The notes under the pieces are model-generated. The model did no database searches. It was given only the letters and a program-made list of their open reading frames with translations, and was not told the DNA's origin. This document shows positions 51,131 to 59,143 of a stretch of DNA of 64,000 nucleotides, one piece after another; within the stretch, counting starts at the first letter, position 1, and every line of letters starts with the position of its first letter. Origin of the DNA: UBA5314 sp964635975 (GTDB taxonomy: Bacteria; Bacillota; Syntrophomonadia; Syntrophomonadales; Syntrophomonadaceae); NCBI GenBank assembly GCA_964635975.1, contig CAZWPO010000001.1, positions 186,001 through 250,000 on the forward strand, read 5' to 3'. The translations under genes and the position numbers were made by a program.

Positions 51131-52477
51131 TTAGTTAAACGGGAACTTGATCGGCGGAAGTCCACGTTTGCCTTTTTTACTACCCATATCGGCAAACTGT
51201 TTCATCAACTTGCGGGACTCTTCAAACTGTTTCAAAAGGCGGTTAACGTCCTGTACACGGGAACCGCTTCCCTGGGCTATTCTTTTTTTGCGGCTGCCGT
51301 TGATAATTGATGGATTGGCCCTCTCCCGGGCCGTCATCGACTGAATTATAGCTTCGATGCGAAGTACTTCTTTTTCATCGAAATCGCCTTTCATAGATTT
51401 TATCTGCTTTCCCACCCCGGGAATCATTCCCAGCAGTTCATCCAGCGGTCCCATAGAGCGAACCTGCTGCATCTGTTCTAGAAAGTCCTGAAGTGTAAAC
51501 TCCTGGCTGCGAATTTTTCTTTCCATTTCACGAGCTTTTTTCTGATCGATATTGGCCTGGGCTTTTTCCACAAGGCTTAAAATATCACCCATACCTAGAA
51601 TCCTGGAAGCCATGCGCTCCGGGAAAAAGGTTTCCAGGGCGTCCAGCTTTTCGCCCATGCCAACCAGTTTGATCGGGCATCCTGTAACAGCTTTAACCGA
51701 CAGAGCCGCACCGCCCCTGGTATCCCCATCCAGCTTGGTAAGCACCACACCGGTAAGTCCGAGTTGTTCATGGAATGATTCAGCAACATTTACTGCATCC
51801 TGACCGGTCATCGCATCAACTACCAGCAGTATTTCATCAGGGTTTACAGCCGCCTTAATATTGGCCAGTTCTTCCATCAACTGTTCATTAATATGAAGAC
51901 GGCCAGCAGTATCCAGAATAACAACATCCCGATTATTGGCGCGGGCATGTTCGATAGACCCGCGGGCGATGTTCACCGGGTCGTTCTGCCCCATAGAAAA
52001 AACCGGTACCGTAGTTTGCTCTCCAAGCACTTGAAGCTGCTTGATGGCAGCAGGTCTGTAAATATCACAGGCAACCATTAATGGTCTCCGTCCTTGTTTT
52101 ATCAAGGTTTTGCTCAATTTGGCCACCGTAGTAGTTTTGCCAGCCCCTTGAAGCCCAACCGCCATTATTACTGTGGGCGTCCGGGAAGATAAAACCAGTT
52201 TTGATTCAACGCCACCCATCAGGGTTGTCATCTCATCATGCACTATTTTGATGATTTGCTGCCCAGGCGTGAGGCTGGCCAGTACTTCCTGCCCTACCGC
52301 CCTGGTGCTGACTTTGCTAATAAAGTCTTTTACCACTTTGAAATTAACATCGGCTTCGAGCAGCGCCAAACGCACCTCGCGCATAGCCAGCCGTACATCG
52401 TCCTCACTGATTTTCCCTTTGCCTCGCAGCTTCTTAAATATATCTTGCAGCCTGTCAGATAGACCCTCAAATGCCAC
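51131..52477 (-). CDS. ffh: Signal recognition particle protein Ffh
   Basis: Ffh is the GTPase of the signal recognition particle. The 448-aa protein has the N domain, the G domain with GLQGAGKTTTVAKL, DTAGRL and TKLDGD, and the methionine-rich M domain (residues ~320-430) that binds SRP RNA and signal peptides. It lies 18 bp after ylxM, its usual partner gene. Confidence 0.97.
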   Translation of the reverse strand: MAFEGLSDRLQDIFKKLRGKGKISEDDVRLAMREVRLALLEADVNFKVVKDFISKVSTRAVGQEVLASLTPGQQIIKIVHDEMTTLMGGVESKLVLSSRTPTVIMAVGLQGAGKTTTVAKLSKTLIKQGRRPLMVACDIYRPAAIKQLQVLGEQTTVPVFSMGQNDPVNIARGSIEHARANNRDVVILDTAGRLHINEQLMEELANIKAAVNPDEILLVVDAMTGQDAVNVAESFHEQLGLTGVVLTKLDGDTRGGAALSVKAVTGCPIKLVGMGEKLDALETFFPERMASRILGMGDILSLVEKAQANIDQKKAREMERKIRSQEFTLQDFLEQMQQVRSMGPLDELLGMIPGVGKQIKSMKGDFDEKEVLRIEAIIQSMTARERANPSIINGSRKKRIAQGSGSRVQDVNRLLKQFEESRKLMKQFADMGSKKGKRGLPPIKFPFN

Positions 52478-52495
52478 AATATCGCTCCTTTATGG

Positions 52496-52837
52496 TTAAA
52501 CCCAGTCCTTAAGTTCTTTTACCAGCCCCAGGGCTTCTATGCGTTTATCTTCGGTAACTGCGCCCTTATCCAGGATATCATATACCTGCTGCCAGTGCTG
52601 GCGGCTGTATTTAAACCTTTCTAAAAATCCCAGGCGTTTTTCATAGTTCTCCAGGCTCGCTTCAGCTCTTCTTATCAGATCATAGACTGCCTGCCTGCTT
52701 ACATCCAGGTTATCAGCAATTTCTGCCAGGGACCAATCATTCTCATAATAGTAGCTAATTACATCCTGCTGCCTTTCCGTGAGCAGCTGCCCGTAGAAAT
52801 CCTTTAGCATGATTATCCGGTCAACTTTGTCGAGCAT
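52496..52837 (-). CDS. ylxM: YlxM/UPF0122 helix-turn-helix protein
   Basis: The 113-aa protein has a sigma-70 region 4-like helix-turn-helix (TERQQDVISYYYENDWSLAEIADNLDVSRQAVYDLIRRAE in two parts). YlxM binds near Ffh and SRP RNA in Firmicutes and modulates SRP GTPase cycles. It is the first gene of the ylxM-ffh-rpsP cluster. Confidence 0.94.
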   Translation of the reverse strand: MLDKVDRIIMLKDFYGQLLTERQQDVISYYYENDWSLAEIADNLDVSRQAVYDLIRRAEASLENYEKRLGFLERFKYSRQHWQQVYDILDKGAVTEDKRIEALGLVKELKDWV

Positions 52838-53014
52838 ATATGCCCATCCCCTTTGTAAAGGAAAAATGCTTTACAAGAAAATTTTAAATGCCGGATGTGC
52901 TTATGTCAAGGTTTAAAGCACCAAATCCTCTTGCTTGATTGTCCTGTGAGTTTATAAAAGAGTTTGCGTTGTAGTGAAAAACGGGTAAACTAATCATATC
53001 AAGGAGGGAAAAAT

Positions 53015-53863
53015 ATGAAAGAAAAAATCGCATTATTAGCGGACAGTGCCTGTGACCTGCCCCGCGAAATTTTAGATAAATATAATATAAAGGTGCTCCC
53101 CCTTAAGGTAATATATTCAAACAATGAAGAATACGATGATCGCGTTGATATCGAGCCAGACGACGTATATAATCGTATGCCAGGCGAAATCCCGACTACA
53201 TCCATGCCCTGCGTTCAGGATATTAAAGATGTCTTTCAACGAATAAGCGACGAAGGGTTCACACATGTGCTATCAGTTAATATTTCCAGCGGCCTTTCCG
53301 GAACTAGCGAGGCTATCGGCATGGTTGCCAAGGAGATAGAAAACCTGCGTATAAAAGTCTTTGATAGCAAGACGCTCTCCTTTGGCACAGGTTGGATGAT
53401 CATTGATGCGGCCCGAAACATAGCCGATGGTTTGAGTTTTGATAGGGTTCTGGAAAAGCTGCAGTCGATCCAACCCAAGATTCATGTTTATTACATCCTG
53501 GAGACCCTGGAATATCTCCGGCGGGGTGGGCGTATAGGCCTGGTTTCCAGTATGCTGGGCAGTCTGATGGATATCAAACCTGTCATATCCGTCAACCAGG
53601 AGGGTAAATACTTCACTTTCGCCAAAAGCAGGGGGCGCAAAAAATCTATCGATAAGTTATTCGAGATCGTCAGCGACGCGGTCAAGAATAAAACCATAAA
53701 TCTGGCGGTGGTTCATGGCGGAGCCAAACAAGAATTTCAGGCTTTGTATGACAGGCTGAAACAGCTGCCTAATATCAATGAGATCATTGGCTCCGATATA
53801 AGCCCGGTACTTGGAGTTCATACCGGCCCGGGTTTATTGGGTGTGTGTATATTAGAAGTCTAG
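53015..53863 (+). CDS. DegV-family fatty-acid-binding protein
   Basis: The 282-aa protein has the DegV fold, with LLADSACDLPREILDKYNI at the start, VNISSGLSGTSEAI, and the C-terminal SPVLGVHTGPGLLGVCIL. DegV (FakB-type) proteins hold a fatty acid and present it to a kinase such as FakA. No fakA is adjacent. AAGGAGGG precedes ATG 53015. It is a single gene, divergent from ylxM. Confidence 0.93.
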   Translation: MKEKIALLADSACDLPREILDKYNIKVLPLKVIYSNNEEYDDRVDIEPDDVYNRMPGEIPTTSMPCVQDIKDVFQRISDEGFTHVLSVNISSGLSGTSEAIGMVAKEIENLRIKVFDSKTLSFGTGWMIIDAARNIADGLSFDRVLEKLQSIQPKIHVYYILETLEYLRRGGRIGLVSSMLGSLMDIKPVISVNQEGKYFTFAKSRGRKKSIDKLFEIVSDAVKNKTINLAVVHGGAKQEFQALYDRLKQLPNINEIIGSDISPVLGVHTGPGLLGVCILEV

Positions 53864-54041
53864 GCTCGATTTTTAAAATCAGGTTTTGCCAAAAGAGTCG
53901 TTTTTCGCGTATTAATACAAATCAAATCATTATTAGTTTAAAAATGCTGGATTAAAGTCCCTTTTTACCGCAGATTACATCATCTGAACAGCGATGCCTT
54001 CAATTATAATGGTCTTACTCATGAGTGGAGGTCGAGTAATA

Positions 54042-54602
54042 ATGAGGGTATTGCTAAGGCTGTTGCCTTTCTTCCTTTTGATAATCATTTCTATTCCAGC
54101 CGCAACACATCCCGAAGCTCCTCATGCCTTGGGCAGCACACCAGTGTCGGAAGCTCCGGTTGAGTTCCAAGCTGCTTACATGCAGGTGATAGACGCTTTT
54201 GCTCTCTACCAGACTTTTTTGGAATCAGATTACCGGGCTGACGGGACATTTCGTTTAAGGAATGCCAGCACTCCGAGTCAAGCTCATGCCTTTCTGGGCC
54301 GCAGCTTTACCAGAGATATGTGCAAATGCATATGCGAAGCCTACACCTATTGGAATCCTGATCGCCAGGAGCTACAGCTGATCCCACAGGATGGACTGCC
54401 CATTCTTGACAGCGAAACACAATCCAGGGTTTATTTCTATCAAAAGCAGGAAGATTGCATAGTCTTTACCTGTAATTTTTACGATTGTTATAAGCAAGGA
54501 GATGCTTATCGCTATTCGGTAACGGTTGTACTGGAAGATGGGCTGTGGAAAATTCAAGCCTTTGACCTCAGGCCGATCCAACCGGGAGTCCTGGAGCTAT
54601 AA
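54042..54602 (+). CDS. Exported protein of unknown function
   Basis: The 186-aa protein from ATG 54042 begins with a clear signal peptide (MRVLLRLLPFFLLIIISIPAATHP). The mature part has four cysteines (MCKCIC and FTCNFYDCY) and a beta-rich C-terminus (YRYSVTVVLEDGLWKIQAFDL). No family is recognised. GGAGG lies 10 nt upstream; in-frame starts at 53994 and 54021 are alternatives. A strong terminator follows at 54685. Confidence 0.6.
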   Translation: MRVLLRLLPFFLLIIISIPAATHPEAPHALGSTPVSEAPVEFQAAYMQVIDAFALYQTFLESDYRADGTFRLRNASTPSQAHAFLGRSFTRDMCKCICEAYTYWNPDRQELQLIPQDGLPILDSETQSRVYFYQKQEDCIVFTCNFYDCYKQGDAYRYSVTVVLEDGLWKIQAFDLRPIQPGVLEL

Positions 54603-54684
54603 ACTTGACTTGTTAAAAAGCCATTATTGGATTTAAACTACATATATGATGGAATTTTTTATCCGAATGGTGGAGAGAGCCTCG

Positions 54685-54717
54685 AGCCCCCCAGTATTAA
54701 AGCTGGTGGGCTTTTTT
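54685..54717 (+). terminator. Rho-independent terminator
   Basis: AGCCCCCCAG and CTGGTGGGCT form a stem with one wobble and a T-run after it on the plus strand. It ends the transcript of the exported protein, about 50 bp before the CaiB-type gene. Confidence 0.85.
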
Positions 54718-54766
54718 GCCAGATTGCGGAAGTATTGGATTGGTGATCAGAAGAGGAGGTATGATT

Positions 54767-55945
54767 ATGAGTCTGCCGTTAGAAGGTTGCCGGGTTCTTG
54801 ATCTATCCATGTATCTACCCGGTCCCCTGTGTTCTCAAATCCTGGCTGATTTTGGAGCCGAGGTAGTCAAGGTTGAAGAACCGGGAGGAGAATGGGGTCG
54901 CTACTTGAAACCACTCTTGCAGGGAGAAAGTACACGTTTCTATTCCGTTAACCGAAACAAAAAAAGTATCGGGATCAATTTGAAAAATCCGGAAGGTAAA
55001 AAAGTATTGTTAGAACTGGTGAAAACCGCCGATGTATTGATCGAGCAATTTCGCCCGGGAGTCCTTGAAAAAATGGGATTGGGGTACGATACATTAAAAG
55101 GGGTCAATCCCCGTTTGATTCACTGCGCTATCACCGGCTACGGCTTCACCGGTCCCTACCGATCAGTAGCAGGGCACGACTTGAACTATTTGAGCATCGC
55201 CGGGCTTAGCAATCTTAATGGGGGGAGGGAAAAACCTGCCCTTTGTGCCGGTCAACTGGCGGACATAGCCGGCGGCAGCCTTTATTCTGTTATCGGCATA
55301 TTGCTCGCATTGCTGGCCAGGGAAAAAACTTCACAGGGGCAATTCTGCGACATAGCTATGACCGATGGAGCTTTAACTCTGTTATGTTATGCCATCGGAG
55401 AATGGGCCGGTCTCGAAGTCCCCCCGCAAAGAGGCGGTGAAATTCTCAGCGGAGGATACGCCTGCTATAATATATACCAGACTGCAGACCAGCGTTTTGT
55501 GAGCCTGGGCGCCATTGAAACCAAGTTCTGGGATGGATTCTGCTCTCGTATAGGCAGGCCAGAATTCATCGCCTGGCACTACGATACTGATAAACAGGCT
55601 ATGATGATAGATGAGATCGCTATCATTATTCAAGGAAAGACCCAGGAAGAATGGGTGAAGGTTTTTTCTGATCTTGACATCTGTTTCACGCCACTGCTAA
55701 CCATCCCCGAAACCGTTGAGCATCCCCAGCTCAGAGCCCGGGATATGATACTGAAGCTTGATGATTTTAAGGGTTCCGGGAAAGATATATACCTGACCGG
55801 GATACCGGTTAAGCTCTCTGATACCCCGGGTCAGCTTAAACCGGTCTTCCCGACTCTTGGCGAGCATACTACAGAGCTCATGCTTTCCGCCGGTTACTCT
55901 GATGAAGAAATAATAAGACTGCGCAATAAAAACGCTGTTCGCTAG
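54767..55945 (+). CDS. CaiB/BaiF-family (type III) CoA-transferase
   Basis: The protein (392 aa) has the family N-terminus LEGCRVLDLSMYLPGPLCSQILADFGAEVVKVE (in segments), the NRNKKSIGINLK motif and the probable catalytic aspartate region AGHDLNYLSIAGL. ATG 54767 is 7 nt after GGAGG; ATG 54761 is 1 nt away and unlikely. Family members move CoA between organic acids; alpha-methylacyl-CoA racemases share the fold. The substrate is unknown. Confidence 0.88.
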   Translation: MSLPLEGCRVLDLSMYLPGPLCSQILADFGAEVVKVEEPGGEWGRYLKPLLQGESTRFYSVNRNKKSIGINLKNPEGKKVLLELVKTADVLIEQFRPGVLEKMGLGYDTLKGVNPRLIHCAITGYGFTGPYRSVAGHDLNYLSIAGLSNLNGGREKPALCAGQLADIAGGSLYSVIGILLALLAREKTSQGQFCDIAMTDGALTLLCYAIGEWAGLEVPPQRGGEILSGGYACYNIYQTADQRFVSLGAIETKFWDGFCSRIGRPEFIAWHYDTDKQAMMIDEIAIIIQGKTQEEWVKVFSDLDICFTPLLTIPETVEHPQLRARDMILKLDDFKGSGKDIYLTGIPVKLSDTPGQLKPVFPTLGEHTTELMLSAGYSDEEIIRLRNKNAVR

Positions 55946-55996
55946 AAACTCCAGGCCGATGTAGCTCCAGCCTTTTGGTACGTCGCAGCGGTATTC

Positions 55997-56012
55997 TGGC
56001 ACATGATTTGCA
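55997..56012 (+). promoter_or_regulatory. Perfect sigma-54 promoter before the 56308 CoA-transferase gene
   Basis: TGGCAC-ATGAT-TTGCA matches the -24/-12 consensus at all fixed positions. The inferred start is near 56024, giving a leader of about 280 nt before the gene at 56308. Confidence 0.75.
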
Positions 56013-56307
56013 GGTATATTTTATAGATGTATATGACTGCAGTCCGGACAGCTTTTTGCACAATCTAAAGAAACGCTCCGGCCTACTAATGCCGGGCTTC
56101 CTGCACTAATATCCCAATCACCCAGGGATTGCATAGTATCTCTCTTCTGTCATATCTGTTGCATAGTGACAACTAATTTTGCATTGTTGCAGCAGCACCC
56201 GATAACCTGTGATAGCCGCCACTTTCAGCTGCTGCCCAGATGATTAACGCCCTCGAAATATACGATTGAGATCAGCATTATAATGTTAAATATAAGGAGG
56301 GTTTATT
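56013..56307 (+). other. Long leader between the sigma-54 promoter and the CoA-transferase gene
   Basis: This ~295-bp stretch has no gene. It contains a CCGGC/GCCGG hairpin near 56080-56097 and two partial copies of the TGTTGC half-site (near 56158 and 56184), related to the dyads at 40817-41053. AAGGAGG lies before the gene start. Confidence 0.45.
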
Positions 56308-57654
56308 ATGAATTGGAGAGAGGACTACAAACGGAAAACGCTTGCTATTGAAGAAGCGGTCAAAGAGATCCGGTCGGGTGACTTTGTAAGCACTGCCCTG
56401 GGTGTAGCCGCCTGTTCCGCTGAAGCCTACCAGGCGATCCTGAACCGCGCCCCCGAATTAGAAAATGTTATTTTTTCCGACACTGTTCAGGTTCGACCTT
56501 CGAAAATGTATGATCCCGAGTATATGTCTGCTTTTGACGGACGCATCAACTACATGCCGGCTTTTGGGATGGTGACCATCCGCCGCATGCATAATGCGAA
56601 GGTGGCAGACTTTTTGCCGGCTACCACCTCCGACTGCTGGGACAAATACGCCGAGCGGGCTAACGTTTTTCTGGTCATGGTCACCCCGCCCAATGAGAAA
56701 GGCTTCGTCAATCTCGGCCTCACCAATTTCTACACCAAAAGGGCTATCCATGAAGGGCGCCTCCGTGGGATCCTACGTACTGTCATAGCAGAAGTAAACG
56801 AGCATATGCCGGTTGTATTTGGGGACAACTGGATGCATGTCTCCGAGTTCGATTGTTTTGTGGAAAACTCCAAACCCCTGCCTACCGCAAGCAGGGGTGC
56901 CCCCTCGGAAGCAGAAAACGCTATTGGCCAGCATGTTTTGGAATTGATAAACGATCGAGACACCATTCAAATGGGCCTGGGCGGAATATCAGAGGCGGTG
57001 GTGAGCGGTCTTGACGGCAAACATGATTTAGGGGTAACTACCGAGATGCTGCCTATTGGCCTGGAGCAGCTGGTTGAAAAAGGCATCGTAACCAACAAAT
57101 ATAAGCCGCTCCACCCCGGAGTAAGCCTGGCTTCTTTCTGCATCGGCGATCAGAACCTTTATGACTATGCGCAGGAAAATCCAGCCTGTGAACTCTATCC
57201 CGGGGATTATACCAACGATCCCTCTTTCATTGCCCGTCATCCTAACCTCGTAGCCATAAATAACGGTCTAATGGTCGACTTCAGCGGTCAGATCGTTTCC
57301 GAGGGAATGGGGCATACCCAGGTGAGCGGTTCAGGAGGCCAACTGGATTTCATGATAGGCGCCTACTGGTCCCGTGGGGGCAAGGGAGTAACCTTAATCC
57401 GTGCAGCTCGAACTTTGAAGGATGGTTCTTTTGCTTCAGCTATTGTCCCAGAACTACCTCCAGGAAGCCCGGTTACGGTCCCCCGCAGCTTTGCAGATTA
57501 TGTTGTGAGTGAATATGGCATAGCGCGTTTGAAATATAAGAGCCGCCGAGAGCGAGCACTTGAACTGATCTCCATCGCCCACCCTGATTTAAGAAATGAG
57601 CTTAAAAGCAGCTTGAAAAAAGTATTCTATCCCCCAATAAGCAAGAACTTATAG
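56308..57654 (+). CDS. Acetyl-CoA hydrolase/transferase family protein (butyryl-CoA:acetate or 4-hydroxybutyrate CoA-transferase type)
   Basis: The 448-aa protein is a family I CoA-transferase in one chain. It has the GLGGISEAVVSGL motif, the likely catalytic glutamate in LGVTTEML, and the C-terminal SGSGGQLDFMIGAYWSRGGKG stretch. Enzymes of this group move CoA between acetyl-CoA and butyrate or related acids. In a syntroph it could activate butyrate at the cost of acetyl-CoA. It stands alone under a perfect sigma-54 promoter and ends at a bidirectional terminator. Confidence 0.88.
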   Translation: MNWREDYKRKTLAIEEAVKEIRSGDFVSTALGVAACSAEAYQAILNRAPELENVIFSDTVQVRPSKMYDPEYMSAFDGRINYMPAFGMVTIRRMHNAKVADFLPATTSDCWDKYAERANVFLVMVTPPNEKGFVNLGLTNFYTKRAIHEGRLRGILRTVIAEVNEHMPVVFGDNWMHVSEFDCFVENSKPLPTASRGAPSEAENAIGQHVLELINDRDTIQMGLGGISEAVVSGLDGKHDLGVTTEMLPIGLEQLVEKGIVTNKYKPLHPGVSLASFCIGDQNLYDYAQENPACELYPGDYTNDPSFIARHPNLVAINNGLMVDFSGQIVSEGMGHTQVSGSGGQLDFMIGAYWSRGGKGVTLIRAARTLKDGSFASAIVPELPPGSPVTVPRSFADYVVSEYGIARLKYKSRRERALELISIAHPDLRNELKSSLKKVFYPPISKNL

Positions 57655-57662
57655 ACCGCAAA

Positions 57663-57691
57663 GAAGCATCCCGCATAAAGCGGGATGCTTC
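57663..57691. terminator. Bidirectional terminator
   Basis: GAAGCATCCCGC and GCGGGATGCTTC form a perfect 12-bp stem with a 5-nt loop between two convergent genes. Short T-rich stretches follow on both strands. Confidence 0.8.
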
Positions 57692-57706
57692 ATTCAACTA
57701 ATATTA

Positions 57707-58264
57707 CTATAAACGCGCCAGCGCTTTGGCTGCTGCTTGTTTAGCCAGTTCGAGATTCTCAGCTTTGGAACTGTTTCCCACACTTATGTTTAAGTAAACA
57801 TTCCCCTTTAAAATATGCAGTCCATTGGTGCCCCAGAATGCTTCATCCCCGATACCGCTTATCGCCTGTGCTCCGGGCAGATTTTTCTTGGTTTCCTGGT
57901 ATAGCTTGCTCACATTATAGCCAGAACCCCGCAGATTTGCACTCATGGCCTCATTTTGAACTAAAGACAATTGGAGAAAGCGTACGGCTTTGTCAGAAGT
58001 CGGACTATACATGACTATCTTTTGCCCGAGCGCATTCTTGGTGTCATTATATTCTGCTTCTTTAAGCGCCTCACCCATCAATGCTTCAGCTTCCGCCCTG
58101 GTCAGCAGATTACGCGGATCTATCAGTCCAGAAGACGCGTCCTTCTTTTCCTCCACCTGACTCGTATTGCTCTTACCGCTGCCGCTGGTCCCAGGATTGC
58201 TACATGCGGTCATAAGCAAAAGCACGCCCAGCAACAGTCCAACTATCAACACCGTTTTTTTCAC
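57707..58264 (-). CDS. Lipoprotein of unknown function
   Basis: The 185-aa protein has a lipoprotein signal ending LMTAC (C21), a serine/glycine-rich linker, and a globular part starting at LLTRAEAEALMGEAL. The segments SGIGDEAFWGTNGLHILKGNVYLNISVG and LAKQAAAKALARL resemble small surface lipoproteins with a DUF-type beta domain seen in Firmicutes. No enzymatic motif is seen. It is convergent with the CoA-transferase gene. Confidence 0.75.
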   Translation of the reverse strand: MKKTVLIVGLLLGVLLLMTACSNPGTSGSGKSNTSQVEEKKDASSGLIDPRNLLTRAEAEALMGEALKEAEYNDTKNALGQKIVMYSPTSDKAVRFLQLSLVQNEAMSANLRGSGYNVSKLYQETKKNLPGAQAISGIGDEAFWGTNGLHILKGNVYLNISVGNSSKAENLELAKQAAAKALARL

Positions 58265-58485
58265 TACACAATCTCCCTTCTCTGCAAATAATGCCTAGTT
58301 AATAATATAGTTTATTAAGGTGACGAGAGCCAGGTAAAAATGAATCCCATTCGGATTGGTATTTATCTGCAAATAATTAGACCCACACCAATCAAAAGTC
58401 TAACATTAAAATAACAGGTAGGAGTTAAAAAGGGGGAGTTTACAACTCCATCAGTTAGGCTCGCTTCCAGCTTATAAAAAATAAA
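58265..58485. other. Spacer between the tRNA cluster terminator and the lipoprotein gene
   Basis: No gene is seen. It contains the likely minus-strand promoter region of the 57707 lipoprotein, AT-rich with no clear consensus pair. Confidence 0.3.
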
Positions 58486-58514
58486 ACTAAAAAAAAGCTT
58501 CCCAAAGGAAGCTT
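58486..58514 (-). terminator. Terminator after the tRNA-Val gene
   Basis: AAGCTTCC and GGAAGCTT form an 8-bp stem with a 4-nt loop; on the minus strand a T-run of eight follows. It ends the tRNA-Met/Glu/Val transcript. Confidence 0.85.
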
Positions 58515-58523
58515 ATTTTTTTA

Positions 58524-58599
58524 TGGTGGGCGATGACGGGCTCGAACCGCCGACCCCCTGCTTGTAAGGCAGGTGCTCTCCCAACTGAGCTAATCGCCC
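58524..58599 (-). tRNA. tRNA-Val (anticodon UAC)
   Basis: The 76-nt sequence folds as a cloverleaf with acceptor GGGCGAT/ATCGCCC, D arm AGCTCAGTTGGGAGAGC and anticodon loop CTTACAA. The T arm is CGGGTTCGAGCCCG-like, and the CCA end is encoded. Confidence 0.95.
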
Positions 58600-58602
58600 T
58601 CA

Positions 58603-58677
58603 TGGTGACCCCTAGGGGACTCGAACCCCTGTTACCGCCGTGAAAGGGCGGTGTCTTAACCGCTTGACCAAGGGGCC
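58603..58677 (-). tRNA. tRNA-Glu (anticodon UUC)
   Basis: The 75-nt sequence has acceptor GGCCCCT / AGGGGTC, anticodon loop CTTTCAC (UUC), T loop TTCGAGT and an encoded CCA. It can also serve as the substrate of HemA for tetrapyrrole synthesis. Confidence 0.95.
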
Positions 58678-58690
58678 AGGCTAGACTTCG

Positions 58691-58765
58691 GAAGACGGCT
58701 GCCGGGGAGATTGAACCCTGCTGCAGCTAAAGAGAAAACCTGTAATAACTCCGACCACCGTCTTC
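58691..58765 (-). other. 75-nt tRNA-like sequence between tRNA-Met and tRNA-Glu
   Basis: On the minus strand a perfect 8-bp terminal stem (GAAGACGG / CCGTCTTC) encloses 59 nt, giving tRNA length. A T-arm-like GGGTTCAATCTCCC lies at the expected place. No normal D or anticodon stem and no CCA are present, so it is probably a decayed tRNA gene or a tRNA-like spacer RNA. Confidence 0.4.
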
Positions 58766-58783
58766 AGAATTCTTTTTCATAAG

Positions 58784-58859
58784 TGGTGGGCCTACCAGGA
58801 CTCGAACCTGGGACCAACCGGTTATGAGCCGGTAGCTCTACCAACTGAGCTATAGGCCC
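58784..58859 (-). tRNA. tRNA-Met (anticodon CAU; Ile2 possible)
   Basis: The 76-nt cloverleaf has acceptor GGGCCTA / TAGGCCC, anticodon stem ACCGG/CCGGT with loop CTCATAA (CAU) and an encoded CCA. It is not an initiator tRNA by its acceptor pairing. An Ile tRNA with lysidine-modified CAU cannot be excluded from sequence alone. Confidence 0.9.
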
Positions 58860-58944
58860 GGGTTTTGCGGAACCCCGCAAAAAATAGTGTATAATATCTA
58901 GGAAAAAAGGTCAAGAGAAAAAGTCCCTTATTTCCGTATTTATC

Positions 58945-58979
58945 ATAAAAATAGCGGTAACATAATTAAGGTTACCGCT
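58945..58979 (-). terminator. Terminator after tRNA-Asn
   Basis: AGCGGTAAC and GTTACCGCT form a 9-bp stem; ATTTTTATG follows on the minus strand. It separates tRNA-Asn from the other three tRNA genes. Confidence 0.8.
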
Positions 58980-58990
58980 GTCGTTTGCAT

Positions 58991-59065
58991 TGGCTCCCCG
59001 AGTAGGATTCGAACCTACAACCCTCCGGTTAACAGCCGGATGCTCTACCGTTGAGCTATCGAGGA
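58991..59065 (-). tRNA. tRNA-Asn (anticodon GUU)
   Basis: The 75-nt cloverleaf has acceptor TCCTCGA / TCGGGGA-like pairing, anticodon loop CTGTTAA (GUU), T arm GTAGGTTCGAATCCTAC and an encoded CCA. It lies between rpoD and its own terminator. Confidence 0.95.
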
Positions 59066-59143
59066 ACACCCCAACAGGAATCATTATAGCGAGCTACTGA
59101 CCTACTTGTCAAGTCCACTCTAATCACAATTATTAGAATTTAT

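Noticed and set aside
58691..58765. tRNA-Sec (selC) reading of the tRNA-like sequence
   Set aside because: The 8-bp stem fits, but no UCA anticodon, no long variable arm and no normal anticodon stem are present.
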